Origin: Ruminococcus flavefaciens
GTDB taxonomy: Bacteria; Bacillota; Clostridia; Oscillospirales; Ruminococcaceae
Reading direction: 5' to 3'
Assembly: GCA_023663905.1 (NCBI GenBank)
Contig: JAMPGO010000003.1
Span: 1 to 64,000, forward strand
Length of the DNA: 64,000 bases
The position numbers were made by a program, and so were the translations under genes. This document shows positions 45,142-54,358 of this stretch, in pieces (position 1 is the stretch's first letter; each line of letters begins with the position of its first letter). The notes beneath the pieces are model-generated. The model was given only the letters and a program-made list of their open reading frames with translations, had not been told where the DNA came from and made no database searches.

Positions 45142-46617
45142 TTATCTTACCATATTTTCCAAAGATGAGCTGAACTCGTCAAACCATTCATCAAAAGCAG
45201 AATCGCTTATAAACTCCGCCACAGCTTCATCACGGCTCATACCGCCCGATATTTTTTCAAGCACCTCTGCATAAGCCTCGTCAGCCGTATCCTGAATATA
45301 GTTGCCGAGATAGTCTCTGACTTCCGAAGCTGTCTCGAACGGCTTCATAGTGTAAAGCGAACGGCTGTTCACTTCGTCGATTGCAAGCTCCAGCGAATTA
45401 AGCATAGTATCCTTCACCGCATTTTCGGACTTTGAATTTACCTCATCAATCTTGTCAACGTTGTTTGCGGACTTCTTTACAGGAAGATAACCCGAATTTA
45501 TCGAGAACTCAATATTTCTCTCCTCTTCCGTAAACCATTTCAGGAACACTGCGCTTGCATACTCCGTCTGTTCGTCCGAGCTTATAACCGACATTCCCGC
45601 ACCCTGCTGGACTGCATAGGAATCCGTACCTTCAAAATCGGGCAGAGGAAGTATAATATTATCAATAGGATATGTATAGTCGTCGTTTATGGTGACTTCC
45701 GTCGGGTAGTATGCCGTTCCTGTCGTGGAGCAGATAATTGCAATCGATTTGCCAAGCTTCACATCGTCGCTTCTGTACCGTCCCTGCATTGTATAACAGC
45801 CCTTGACATACGGGACATAGTAATTATCCCACAGCTTTTTTACAGCAGTCTTGTCAATATTCAGGACAGGCTTGCCCGAATCATCGAGGGTACTAAATTC
45901 CGCACCAAGCTGTTTTGCGCCTACTATCATATAGTTGGCAACGGAATCACGTCCGAAAAATGCACGTCCGTCGTTTTCAATATCGGGAGTGAGCGAGTCC
46001 GTATAGTTATAATACTTCTCGGCGACTTCCGTAACGCTCTCCCACGTTTTCAGGTCGTCTGTAGTGATATTCTCGGCTTCAGCAAATGCCTCCCAGTCTG
46101 TTGAATTGAGAATCATAATTTCAGTGCTTTTTGCGGTCGGGAAAATCTTGATAGAACCGTCCCCTGAAAATCTTCCCTCATCAATATATGCGTCAACATA
46201 CTCGCCGATTTCATCTTCCGAAAAATATTTGCCTATATCAGCAAGTGCGCCCATTTGGTCGAGCGTGTATGCCGTTTCCGCATAGGTAGCAAAAATATCG
46301 GGCGGATTTTCAGCTCCTGCACTTTTCTTCACGGAAGCAACAATGCTGTCGGCGAGTTCAGAAATACTTCCCTTTGAAACAGCCTCGACTATAATGCCCT
46401 CGTCATAGCCGACAGTCCTGTTAAATTCCGCAACGGCATTGTCAAAATTAACCTGCTGAACACCATTGTAATAATGCCAGACAGTAACCGTGACAGGCTC
46501 GCTCTTGTCAATCTCGGGCATACTTCCTGATTCATCTGACGGCGAATCACCGCAGGCTGTGAGCGACACAGTAAGAATAACAGCAAGCACCGCCGAAAGA
46601 CCTTTAAATTTTTTCAT
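45142..46617 (-). CDS. Orphan ABC-type solute-binding lipoprotein (family 1)
   Basis: 491 residues. Lipoprotein signal ends SLTACG (Cys about 22). The sequence VTVTVWHYYNGVQQ, AVAEFNRTVG, PDIFATYAETAYTLDQMGALADIG and QQGAGMSVISS are typical of family 1 extracellular binding proteins for sugars or oligosaccharides. No membrane or ATPase subunit is nearby; the next gene is a sensor GGDEF-EAL protein. In Vibrio, NspS binds ligand and talks to the GGDEF-EAL protein MbaA, a direct precedent. Ligand unknown. AGGAG ribosome site and a consensus promoter upstream. Confidence 0.88.
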   Translation of the reverse strand: MKKFKGLSAVLAVILTVSLTACGDSPSDESGSMPEIDKSEPVTVTVWHYYNGVQQVNFDNAVAEFNRTVGYDEGIIVEAVSKGSISELADSIVASVKKSAGAENPPDIFATYAETAYTLDQMGALADIGKYFSEDEIGEYVDAYIDEGRFSGDGSIKIFPTAKSTEIMILNSTDWEAFAEAENITTDDLKTWESVTEVAEKYYNYTDSLTPDIENDGRAFFGRDSVANYMIVGAKQLGAEFSTLDDSGKPVLNIDKTAVKKLWDNYYVPYVKGCYTMQGRYRSDDVKLGKSIAIICSTTGTAYYPTEVTINDDYTYPIDNIILPLPDFEGTDSYAVQQGAGMSVISSDEQTEYASAVFLKWFTEEERNIEFSINSGYLPVKKSANNVDKIDEVNSKSENAVKDTMLNSLELAIDEVNSRSLYTMKPFETASEVRDYLGNYIQDTADEAYAEVLEKISGGMSRDEAVAEFISDSAFDEWFDEFSSSLENMVR

Positions 46618-46679
46618 TTAATTTTCTCCTTTATAATCATTCCTCACGGAATATATTCCGATAACAGATTCTTGTAACT

Positions 46680-46708
46680 ATTATACCATTTTTTGTTCAA
46701 TAAGTCAA
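46680..46708 (-). promoter_or_regulatory. Promoter of binding protein/GGDEF-EAL operon
   Basis: Minus strand TTGACT (46708-46703), 17 bp, TATAAT (46685-46680). Confidence 0.75.
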
Positions 46709-46748
46709 CTATAATTTGTTAACAATTTTCTGTATTGATAAATTATGC

Positions 46749-46777
46749 TTGCATTATTTCCGCAGATGATGTATAAT
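46749..46777 (+). promoter_or_regulatory. pyrE promoter
   Basis: TTGCAT (46749-46754), 17 bp, TATAAT (46772-46777), 32 bp before pyrE. No PyrR-type attenuator is seen in this short leader. Confidence 0.6.
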
Positions 46778-46809
46778 AGTAGTATAAAAAATATCGGAGG
46801 TAAAAAACT

Positions 46810-47460
46810 ATGACCTACAAAGAAAGTTTCATTAAATTTATGGTTGACTGCGGTGTACTTACGTTCGGCGAATTTACCCTCAAAAGCGGAAGAATTGCCC
46901 CGTATTTCATCAACTGCGGTAATTACAAGACAGGCGCACAGCTTGCAAAGCTCGGCGAATACTATGCGGAGTGCATTCACGAAAACAACATTCCCGTTGA
47001 AACGCTCTTCGGACCTGCATACAAGGGTATTCCGCTTGCCGTTTCCGCTGTTGTAGCTCTCAGCAACAAGTTCGGAATCGATGTTTCCTACTGCTTTGAC
47101 CGCAAGGAAGCCAAAGACCACGGCGAGGGCGGTATGTTCGTAGGAAAAACTCTCACGGACGGCGAAAAGGTCGTTATTATTGACGATGTTATGACCTCAG
47201 GCAAGGCGCTCCGTGAATCTATGCCAAAGCTCAAATCCGCTGCCGATGTTGACGTAACGGGTATGGTTATTACTGTTGACCGTATGGAAAAGGGTACAGG
47301 CGAGCTTTCAGCCGTACAAGAAGTAAAGCGTGATTTCGGTGTTACGGTTTATCCTATCGTTACTATGGAAGATATTATCAGCGCTATCAGAGACGGCATT
47401 GTTGACGGCAAGGAATATCTCGACAAAATGCTTGAATACAGAAATACTTACGGCGTATAA
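46810..47460 (+). CDS. pyrE: Orotate phosphoribosyltransferase
   Basis: 216 residues. FTLKSGRIAPYFINCGNYKTG holds the orotate-binding and substrate region, FGPAYKGIPLA and FDRKEAKDHGEGG the flexible catalytic loop, and VVIIDDVMTSGKALRES the PRPP-binding loop. It joins orotate with PRPP to form OMP in pyrimidine synthesis. GGAGG precedes the ATG. Other pyr genes are absent nearby, so it is a single-gene unit with its own promoter and terminator. Confidence 0.95.
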   Translation: MTYKESFIKFMVDCGVLTFGEFTLKSGRIAPYFINCGNYKTGAQLAKLGEYYAECIHENNIPVETLFGPAYKGIPLAVSAVVALSNKFGIDVSYCFDRKEAKDHGEGGMFVGKTLTDGEKVVIIDDVMTSGKALRESMPKLKSAADVDVTGMVITVDRMEKGTGELSAVQEVKRDFGVTVYPIVTMEDIISAIRDGIVDGKEYLDKMLEYRNTYGV

Positions 47461-47475
47461 TCAGCCCGAACGAAA

Positions 47476-47507
47476 ATCCGTTCCCATAAAACAGGAACGG
47501 ATTTTTT
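47476..47507 (+). terminator. pyrE terminator
   Basis: ATCCGTTCC pairs with GGAACGGAT around a 9-base loop, followed by T6. Confidence 0.85.
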
Positions 47508-47512
47508 GTTTA

Positions 47513-47546
47513 TAAAAAAGGCACTTCCGACATAAGCGGAAATGCC
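47513..47546 (-). terminator. fba terminator
   Basis: Minus strand GGCATTTCCG pairs with CGGAAGTGCC (one G-U) around TTATGT-type loop, then T6. It stands back-to-back with the pyrE terminator. Confidence 0.85.
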
Positions 47547-47567
47547 CTGTAAAAAATCTGAATCTGA

Positions 47568-48431
47568 TTAAGCCTTGTCAATGCTTCCGAAGAGTTCCAT
47601 CTTCTCCTTAACCTTAGCCTTGATAGCCTCGAATCCGGGATTGAGGAGCTTTCTGGGGTCGAAGCCCTTGCCCTGCTTGTCCTTGCCTGCCTCGATGTAT
47701 TCTCTTGTAGCTTCCTGGAATGAGAGCTGGCACTCTGTGTTAACGTTAATCTTAGCAACACCGAGAGAAATAGCCTTCTTAATCATATCCTCGGGAATAC
47801 CTGTACCGCCGTGGAGAACGAGGGGCATTTCGCCTACTGCATTGTTAACCTTTTCGAGAGTCTCGAAGCTGAGACCTGCCCAGTTTTCGGGATATACACC
47901 GTGGATGTTGCCGATACCTGCTGCAAGGAAGTCAACACCGAGGTCGGCAATCATCTTGCACTCGTTCGGGTCAGCGCACTCGCCCATACCAACAACGCCG
48001 TCCTCTTCACCGCCGATTGAGCCAACTTCTGCCTCGATTGAAAGACCAAGCTGGTGAGCAACGTTCACGAGTTCTGTTGTCTTTGCAACGTTCTCTTCAA
48101 TCGGGAAGTGTGAGCCGTCGAACATAATTGAAGTAAAGCCAGCCTTGATGCACTTGTAGCATCCCTCATATGAGCCGTGGTCGAGGTGGAGAGCAACAGG
48201 AACTGTGATTCCGAGAGACTTGTCCATAGCAGCAACCATAGCTGAAACAGTCTCGAAGCCTGTCATATACTTGCCTGCGCCTTCTGATACACCGAGAATA
48301 ACGGGAGAATTGCACTCCTGAGCTGTGAGAAGGATAGCCTTAGTCCACTCGAGGTTGTTGATATTGAACTGACCTACCGCATACTTTCCGTCTCTTGCCT
48401 TTTTAAGCATTTCTGTAGCTGAAACTAACAT
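47568..48431 (-). CDS. fba: Fructose-bisphosphate aldolase, class II
   Basis: 287 residues. The zinc-binding signature VALHLDHGSYEGCYKCIKAG, the GSIGGEEDGV loop, FLAAGIGNIHGVYP, LVLHGGTGIPEDMI and KINVNTECQ define the class II enzyme. It cleaves fructose-1,6-bisphosphate in glycolysis. Like enolase in this window it is a single-gene unit with strong signals, including AGGAGG. It is the second glycolytic gene here, but the two are far apart and not linked. Confidence 0.97.
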   Translation of the reverse strand: MLVSATEMLKKARDGKYAVGQFNINNLEWTKAILLTAQECNSPVILGVSEGAGKYMTGFETVSAMVAAMDKSLGITVPVALHLDHGSYEGCYKCIKAGFTSIMFDGSHFPIEENVAKTTELVNVAHQLGLSIEAEVGSIGGEEDGVVGMGECADPNECKMIADLGVDFLAAGIGNIHGVYPENWAGLSFETLEKVNNAVGEMPLVLHGGTGIPEDMIKKAISLGVAKINVNTECQLSFQEATREYIEAGKDKQGKGFDPRKLLNPGFEAIKAKVKEKMELFGSIDKA

Positions 48432-48482
48432 TTTAAATTCCTCCTGAATTTCATTATCGTGGGAAAAACCCCTGATATTTTT

Positions 48483-48511
48483 ATTCTAGCATACTTTTCC
48501 GTAAAAATCAA
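48483..48511 (-). promoter_or_regulatory. fba promoter
   Basis: Minus strand TTGATT (48511-48506), 17 bp, TAGAAT (48488-48483). Confidence 0.65.
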
Positions 48512-48531
48512 TAGTATTTTGTAAATTTTTT

Positions 48532-49185
48532 CTAATCTGAAATAATTTTTTCCAGAGGATTTTTTATAAGCCCTGTAAAAAACTTCACCACAAAACCTGT
48601 GAGCAGTGCGGAAATAACAGTACCCTCACGAGTGCCCTCTATTCTGAAGCTGAAGAATATCAGCGACAGTATCACGGCAATCAGCACGCACGAAACATCG
48701 AAGAATATCTTGACATTGCCGAACGCTTTGCCCGAGGTATCTGAAATCGCCTTGACAAACGCTTCGCCCGAGTTCATAATTACGTTGGCGATTACGGAAA
48801 GCGAGATTCCCAGCCCGAGTATGACAATACCAACAAGCACCATTACCATACGCACGGGATAGCTTACGGCAGGTATGGGCGAGACAATCATCATTGATAT
48901 ATCCGTGAACCAGCCGAACAGGAATGAAAGCGGAATCTGTAAGAGCTGAATGAGCCTGAAGTTTTTCCGCAGAAGCACAATCTGTCCCGCTATGAGTACG
49001 CAGTTCCAGATAATCAGCCACGTACCCAGCGACAGCGACGGAAACCGCAGGCTAAGCACGTTCGAGACGGACGAAATGGGCGATACTCCGAGTTCGCCGT
49101 GCTTCGTGAACGCAACTCCGAGAGCTGAAACAAACAGGCTTATCACACATAATATGTAGCGTTTTACAAGTTCTTTTTTAGACAT
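48532..49185 (-). CDS. YczE/YitT-like integral membrane protein
   Basis: 217 residues from the ATG at 49185 (AGAGG site). About five membrane helices. KRYILCVISLFVSALGVAFTK and GELGVSPISSVSNVLS near the start, then LFGWFTDISM, ILGLGISLSVIANVIMNSGEAFVKAIS, match the YczE group of membrane proteins widespread in Firmicutes. Function is unproven; some relatives sit beside surfactin or transport genes. It lies 17 bp after the small PH-like membrane protein gene, so both are probably one unit. Confidence 0.78.
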   Translation of the reverse strand: MSKKELVKRYILCVISLFVSALGVAFTKHGELGVSPISSVSNVLSLRFPSLSLGTWLIIWNCVLIAGQIVLLRKNFRLIQLLQIPLSFLFGWFTDISMMIVSPIPAVSYPVRMVMVLVGIVILGLGISLSVIANVIMNSGEAFVKAISDTSGKAFGNVKIFFDVSCVLIAVILSLIFFSFRIEGTREGTVISALLTGFVVKFFTGLIKNPLEKIISD

Positions 49186-49202
49186 TATACCTCTTCTTTC
49201 TT

Positions 49203-49682
49203 TTATAATCTTGATTTTATATAGCAAGCCAGCTCCGTAAACTGATGATTTTTCTGATATTTCTTGAGATTCTCCAGCGTATCGCATTCATAAGATGGCA
49301 CAGTATCGCTGAATCTTACTATTTTACCGTTCCTGAGTGAGAGGGCAAGCTCAATGTACGGTATCTTTGAACCGCCTCTGCCGTTGATAAATATTATCTC
49401 AGTCCTTATGTTTATAATACTTGTATAGAAATATCTGTATTTTTTGAATCCTACAGAAAAATCAACAAGTTTCTCGTCCGCTGAAAATTTACCCTTGCTA
49501 AGCTCGCTTTCAACTGCAACACCAAGCAAAAGTGTAAGAATAATACCCGGCAACATAAAAACAGCACCGAAATCACCCACACTCACTGAAATAATCACTG
49601 TTGCTATGAATCCTGCCATAAATATAATAATTCCCACAATGGTTGCGGTAGTATTTTTACCGTCACGAAAATTTCCCTCCAT
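49203..49682 (-). CDS. Hypothetical membrane protein with PH-like domain
   Basis: 159 residues from the ATG at 49682, with GGAGG 8 bases before. Two adjacent membrane helices (about 15-35 and 40-60: ATIVGIIIFMAGFIATVIIS, VFMLPGIILTLLLGVAV) are followed by a soluble beta-rich part (LVDFSVGFKKYRYFYTSIINIRTEII, ELALSLRNGKIVRFSDT) that resembles bacterial PH-like domains on membrane proteins. The exact family is not recognised. It is immediately upstream of, and likely co-transcribed with, the YczE-like gene. Confidence 0.65.
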   Translation of the reverse strand: MEGNFRDGKNTTATIVGIIIFMAGFIATVIISVSVGDFGAVFMLPGIILTLLLGVAVESELSKGKFSADEKLVDFSVGFKKYRYFYTSIINIRTEIIFINGRGGSKIPYIELALSLRNGKIVRFSDTVPSYECDTLENLKKYQKNHQFTELACYIKSRL

Positions 49683-49759
49683 AAGTAAATCCTCCATATC
49701 ATATTTTAAAAAAATCCCTGTTAATATTATAACACACTCTGTCTGATTTGTCAATAGCC

Positions 49760-49788
49760 TTGACTTATCGTGGAAAAAACGGTATAAT
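49760..49788 (+). promoter_or_regulatory. Promoter of the BceRS-type two-component genes
   Basis: TTGACT (49760-49765), 17 bp, TATAAT (49783-49788). Confidence 0.75.
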
Positions 49789-49812
49789 ATTGATAAGAAA
49801 GGACTGAATTTT

Positions 49813-50484
49813 ATGTACAGAATTTTTATAACAGAAGATGATGCCGTAATCTCGTCCCTTATGAAAAAACATCTTGAAAACTGGGGCTATTCAGTGAGAT
49901 GTGCGGAGAATCTTCACGACATTATCAGCGAATTTACGGCTTTTGACCCTCATATAATTCTTATGGACGTTATGCTTCCTTTTTATAACGGCTACTACTG
50001 GTGCAGTGAAATCCGCCGTATATCTGAAATTCCCATAATATTCATATCGTCGGCTTCCGATAATATGAATATCGTTATGGCGATGAATATGGGCGGAGAC
50101 GATTTTATTGCAAAGCCTGTCGACCTGAATGTTATGACAGCAAAAATTCAGGCTATGCTCCGCAGAACCTACGATATGGGAAGCAAAATTCCCGTGCTGG
50201 AACACAACGGTGTTATTCTCAACCTCAACGATACAACGCTGACATATCAGGGTGTAACCCTTGAGCTTACAAAGAACGACTTCCGCATTATGCAGACCCT
50301 TATGGAGAACAGAGGAAAAGTCGTCAGCCGTGATACTCTTATGACCAAGCTGTGGCAGATTGACTGCTATGTTGAGGAAAACACGCTTACCGTCAATGTC
50401 ACCCGTCTGCGCAAAAAGCTGGAGACAATCGGGCTGAACGACTTCATAAAAACCAGAGTGGGAGCAGGTTATATAATAGAATGA
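49813..50484 (+). CDS. BceR-type response regulator (OmpR family)
   Basis: 223 residues. Receiver with acidic pair in FITEDDAV, phospho-acceptor Asp in IILMDVMLPFYNGYYWC and Lys in FIAKPVDLN; C-terminal winged helix LTKNDFRIMQTLMENRGKVVSRDTLM ending RVGAGYIIE. The CSEIRRISEIPIIFISSASDN region is typical of BceR/VraR-like regulators. Its stop overlaps the kinase gene start. It would activate the ABC transporter genes 1 kb downstream when peptide antibiotics are sensed. Confidence 0.92.
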   Translation: MYRIFITEDDAVISSLMKKHLENWGYSVRCAENLHDIISEFTAFDPHIILMDVMLPFYNGYYWCSEIRRISEIPIIFISSASDNMNIVMAMNMGGDDFIAKPVDLNVMTAKIQAMLRRTYDMGSKIPVLEHNGVILNLNDTTLTYQGVTLELTKNDFRIMQTLMENRGKVVSRDTLMTKLWQIDCYVEENTLTVNVTRLRKKLETIGLNDFIKTRVGAGYIIE

Positions 50485-51467
50485 GACTGTTTTTTAAATA
50501 TATTCATCAATACAGATACACGCTGTTGCTTTTCCTGCTTTTTTCGGCGATATTTGCGGGAATTTTCGTGCTGTACGGCGAAAATCCCGAAACCGTGATG
50601 TACGCATTCCTGCTGTGTTCGGCAATAGGCGCAGGAGCTGTAATTTCGGGATTTCTGAGATTCAGGAAGCACTACACGATTCTCAGGAATATTTATTCTA
50701 ATCTTCCGCTTAATATCGACAAGCTTCCCGAAGCTGAAAATCCGTATCAGGAGATTTTGCAGGAGATAATTATCAGGCTCAACGAGATAAGCAACGAAAA
50801 AATCACGAATCTTAAAGATATACAGCACGACAGCATAGACTATTTTACCGTATGGGTTCACCAGATAAAAACTCCGATTTCAGCTATGCAGATGATTCTG
50901 CAATCGGAAGATACCGACGAAAACCGAATGCTTCTCTCCGAACTTTTCCGTGTTGAACAGTACGCAGAAATGGCGCTGTACTACCTTCGCCTTGACAGCA
51001 CTTCCACCGATTTCGTCATCGGCAGATTCAGCCTTGACAATATAATAAAACAGGCTGTCCACCGCTATGCACCGCAGTTTATTCACAAAAAAATCCGCCT
51101 GATTTATTCTCCTGTCGAAGCCGAAGTACTCACGGATGAAAAATGGCTTCTGTTTATGATAGAACAGCTTCTGTCAAATGCCGTGAAGTACACGATAAAA
51201 GGCTCTGTAACTATAAAATTCGTCAATAATCTCCTCATCGTCTCCGATACGGGCATAGGAATATCGCCCGAAGATTTGCCTCGTATCTTTGAAAAGGGCT
51301 ACACAGGTCTCAGCGGACGACGTGACAGGAAATCCACAGGGCTTGGCTTGTATCTCTGCAAGCGAACCGCCGACAATCTCGGTCACGTTATTTCCGTCAG
51401 CTCAGTTGTCGGCAGAGGTACGAATTTTTATATAGACCTCTCGCACAAAAATATTGATATTGAATAG
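50481..51467 (+). CDS. BceS-type intramembrane-sensing histidine kinase
   Basis: 328 residues. Two membrane helices (about 10-28 and 34-55) with almost no outside loop, the mark of intramembrane-sensing kinases; then DSIDYFTVWVHQIKTPISAMQ with the phospho-accepting His, N-box QLLSNAVKYT, VSDTGIGISPEDLPRIFEKGYTG and GLGLYLCKRTADNL. Such kinases do not sense the peptide alone but through the ABC transporter encoded next. It overlaps the regulator by 4 bp. Confidence 0.92.
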   Translation: MRLFFKYIHQYRYTLLLFLLFSAIFAGIFVLYGENPETVMYAFLLCSAIGAGAVISGFLRFRKHYTILRNIYSNLPLNIDKLPEAENPYQEILQEIIIRLNEISNEKITNLKDIQHDSIDYFTVWVHQIKTPISAMQMILQSEDTDENRMLLSELFRVEQYAEMALYYLRLDSTSTDFVIGRFSLDNIIKQAVHRYAPQFIHKKIRLIYSPVEAEVLTDEKWLLFMIEQLLSNAVKYTIKGSVTIKFVNNLLIVSDTGIGISPEDLPRIFEKGYTGLSGRRDRKSTGLGLYLCKRTADNLGHVISVSSVVGRGTNFYIDLSHKNIDIE

Positions 51468-51470
51468 ACC

Positions 51471-51544
51471 TTACAAAAATGTCACATAAACAAGCCGGAA
51501 TGTCACACAAATCGATGTTGCATTTCCGGCTTTCGTGCTATAAT
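51471..51544 (+). promoter_or_regulatory. Promoter region with BceR-type operator
   Basis: TTACA, four bases, TGTCA (51471-51484) matches the BceR-type site TNACA-N4-TGTAA. The core AATGTCACA recurs at 51479 and 51499, 20 bp apart. The -10 TATAAT is at 51539-51544 with a poor -35 (TTGCAT, 51518-51523), as expected of an activator-dependent promoter. Confidence 0.65.
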
Positions 51545-51573
51545 AGTATCATCAAAGAAAGGAGATTGATAAT

Positions 51574-52338
51574 ATGTCAGTTTTAGAGGTAAAAAGCCTT
51601 GAAAAAATCTACACCACACGCTTTACGGGAAATCAGGTTAAGGCGCTGTCGAACGTTAATTTTTCTGTTGAGGAGGGCGAATATGTTGCGATTATGGGCG
51701 AATCGGGTTCGGGAAAAACAACGCTTCTCAATATTCTGGCGGCTCTCGATAAGCCTACTAACGGCGATGTTATTCTTCACGGCAAGAGCCTTGCGAAAAT
51801 CAGGGAAAAAGAGCTTTCGGCATTCCGCCGTGACAATCTCGGTTTTGTCTTTCAGGATTTCAACCTGCTCGATACTTTCAATCTCAGGGATAATATATTT
51901 CTTCCGCTGGTACTTTCGGGCAAGAAATTCGCTGAAATGGAATACAGATTAAAGCCCATCGCCAAAATGCTCGGCATACAGGATTTGCTCAGCAAGTTCC
52001 CGTATGAAGTCTCGGGCGGACAGAAACAGCGTGCTGCGGTTGCGAGAGCGATAATAACACGACCCAAGCTTATACTTGCGGACGAGCCGACAGGTGCGCT
52101 TGATTCCAAATCCACAAACGCTCTGCTCGATGTTTTCGGCGATATAAACAAATCGGGGCAGACGATTCTTATGGTAACTCACTCGTCAAGAGCGGCAAGC
52201 CGTGCGGGACGTGTTATGTTTATCAAGGACGGCGAGGTATTCCACCAGATTTATCGTGGAAGCTGTACCAATGAGGAGATGTATCAGAAAATTTCCGATA
52301 CTCTTACACTTATTGCAAAGGGCGGTGAACCCGAATGA
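51574..52338 (+). CDS. BceA-type ABC transporter ATPase
   Basis: 254 residues. Walker A GESGSGKTTLLNILA, Q-loop FVFQDFNLLDTFN, signature YEVSGGQKQRAAVARAI, Walker B LILADEPTGALDSK and the H-loop His in MVTHSSRAA are present. The MSVLEVKSLEKIYTTRF start and FNLLDTF are those of the peptide-7 exporter (BceA/VraF) group. With the 10-helix permease downstream it removes cell-wall-active peptides such as bacitracin from their target. The start of the permease overlaps its end by 4 bp. Confidence 0.93.
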   Translation: MSVLEVKSLEKIYTTRFTGNQVKALSNVNFSVEEGEYVAIMGESGSGKTTLLNILAALDKPTNGDVILHGKSLAKIREKELSAFRRDNLGFVFQDFNLLDTFNLRDNIFLPLVLSGKKFAEMEYRLKPIAKMLGIQDLLSKFPYEVSGGQKQRAAVARAIITRPKLILADEPTGALDSKSTNALLDVFGDINKSGQTILMVTHSSRAASRAGRVMFIKDGEVFHQIYRGSCTNEEMYQKISDTLTLIAKGGEPE

Positions 52339-54344
52339 GCCTTTACCCGAAACTTGCCGTTACCAATATAAAGAAAAACGCAAGAACGTACGTTCCGTAT
52401 ATAATCACCTGTACGCTGACGATTGCGATGTACTATATTATGAAATCGCTTTCGCTGAATCCCGGCATTGAGAACGTACAGGGCGGAACTACTGTTGCGT
52501 ATATGCTCGAACTCGGCACTTATATCATAGCGATATTTGCGTGCATTTTCCTGTTCTACACAAACAGCTTCCTCACCAAAAACCGCAAAAAGGAATTTGG
52601 TCTGTTCAATATTCTCGGTATGGAAAAGCGTCATCTCTCAAAAGTAATCGGCTATGAGAGCCTGTTTGTTGCAATAATCAGCTTTATCGGCGGACTTGGC
52701 ACAGGAATGCTTCTCGACAAGGTTATGTATATGGTGATACTTAAAATCCTGAAATCTGACATTCCGCTCGGATTCTACATCTCAAAAGAAGCCATAACAA
52801 GCACGCTGATAATTTTCGGAATACTGTTTTTCCTGATATTCCTAAATTCGCTCAGGATGATACATCTCTCAAAGCCGATTGAACTCCTGAAAGGCGGAAA
52901 TACGGGCGAAAAAGAGCCTAAAGCAAAGTGGATTCTCGCAGTGCTTGGAGTTATATGTCTCGGCGCAGGATATTACATCGCCGTTACCGTAAAGAATCCC
53001 ATAAATGCCCTGCTCCTGTTTTTTGTCGCCGTAATTCTTGTAATTATCGGCACATATCTTGTATTCACGGCAGGAAGCATAGCACTGTTGAAGATACTGA
53101 AAGCGAACAAGAGATATTACTATAAAACAAACCACTTCATAAGCGTTTCGGGTATGATGTACCGTATGAAGCAGAATGCCATAGGACTTGCCAACATCTG
53201 CATACTCGCAACTATGGTGCTTGTTACAGTCTCGCCTACTGTTTCAATGGTCGTCGGTGTTGAAGATATTATTCTACAGCGCTATCCGTACCAGCTTTCA
53301 GTTACTGTCGTTCGTCCCGACGAAGAAAAGCTTCAGAGCGTGACTGATATTGTCAACGAGACTGCCGAAGAAGAGGGCATAAAGATAACGGACGAGCTTG
53401 TATATTCAAGTCTCCAGTTCAGCGCACTGTACGAGGGCGGTGATGAATTTCGCCTGAGCAGTGATACCGATGATGTGAGTATGCTTGATTACGTTCACAA
53501 CCTCACATTCATTACCGCAGATGACTACTCCAAATATATCGGCAAGCCTGTTGAACTCGCAGACGACGAGGTTATCTTCTGGAGCAACCGCACGGAATAC
53601 ACCAATGACAGCTTCAGGCTTTTTGATAAGACATATAACATAGTTGAGCATACCGACGATTATATCCCCAATGGTGAGGCTTCGGCTGATATAGTCGAGA
53701 CCATTGGCATAGTCGTAAAAGATATGTCCATAATGGAAGAATTATTGCAATGTCAGGCGGAAGTATACGGTGGTAACAGCAGTCTGATTATGGGATTCTG
53801 TTATATTGATACCGCAGGCAGTGCGGAGGAGCAGGTAATGCTTCACGAAAAAATACTTGAAAAACTGAACGTGTACGATTATTCCTTCGGCACTGACAAG
53901 CATATGACGTACTGGACAGAGTGCCGTGAAGAGGAACGTGACAGCGCATACGGCTTATACGGCGGACTGTTTTTCCTTGGAATGTTCCTCAGCGTACTGT
54001 TTACGATTGCGGCTGTACTCATCATCTACTACAAGCAGATTTCAGAGGGCTATGATGACAAGAAGCGTTTTGAGATTATGCAGAAAGTCGGAATGACAGA
54101 GCAGGAAGTCAAGAAGTCCATACACTCGCAGGTACTTACGGTATTTTTCTTACCGCTTCTTACCGCAGGAGTACACACGGCATTTGCATTTCCGCTCGTC
54201 AAGAAAATTCTCGCAATGCTTCTGCTAACCAATACACACCTCCATATTCTCTGCACAGTCACGAGCTTTGCAATATTCGCAGTCGTCTACGGCATAATCT
54301 ATTCGCTCACGTCCAGAATCTACTACAGAATCGTCCAGCAGTAA
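52335..54344 (+). CDS. BceB-type ABC transporter permease
   Basis: 669 residues. Ten membrane helices in the BceB/VraG layout: helix 1 near residue 20, three near 55-160, helices near 195-270, then a large outside domain (about 330-530) and three C-terminal helices. FtsX-like signatures include KKEFGLFNILGMEKRHLSKVIG and FEIMQKVGMTEQEVKKSI. The outside domain recognises the peptide-lipid target and signals to the kinase. Length is at the family norm. Confidence 0.92.
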   Translation: MSLYPKLAVTNIKKNARTYVPYIITCTLTIAMYYIMKSLSLNPGIENVQGGTTVAYMLELGTYIIAIFACIFLFYTNSFLTKNRKKEFGLFNILGMEKRHLSKVIGYESLFVAIISFIGGLGTGMLLDKVMYMVILKILKSDIPLGFYISKEAITSTLIIFGILFFLIFLNSLRMIHLSKPIELLKGGNTGEKEPKAKWILAVLGVICLGAGYYIAVTVKNPINALLLFFVAVILVIIGTYLVFTAGSIALLKILKANKRYYYKTNHFISVSGMMYRMKQNAIGLANICILATMVLVTVSPTVSMVVGVEDIILQRYPYQLSVTVVRPDEEKLQSVTDIVNETAEEEGIKITDELVYSSLQFSALYEGGDEFRLSSDTDDVSMLDYVHNLTFITADDYSKYIGKPVELADDEVIFWSNRTEYTNDSFRLFDKTYNIVEHTDDYIPNGEASADIVETIGIVVKDMSIMEELLQCQAEVYGGNSSLIMGFCYIDTAGSAEEQVMLHEKILEKLNVYDYSFGTDKHMTYWTECREEERDSAYGLYGGLFFLGMFLSVLFTIAAVLIIYYKQISEGYDDKKRFEIMQKVGMTEQEVKKSIHSQVLTVFFLPLLTAGVHTAFAFPLVKKILAMLLLTNTHLHILCTVTSFAIFAVVYGIIYSLTSRIYYRIVQQ

Positions 54345-54358
54345 AACGGAGGTAATCT

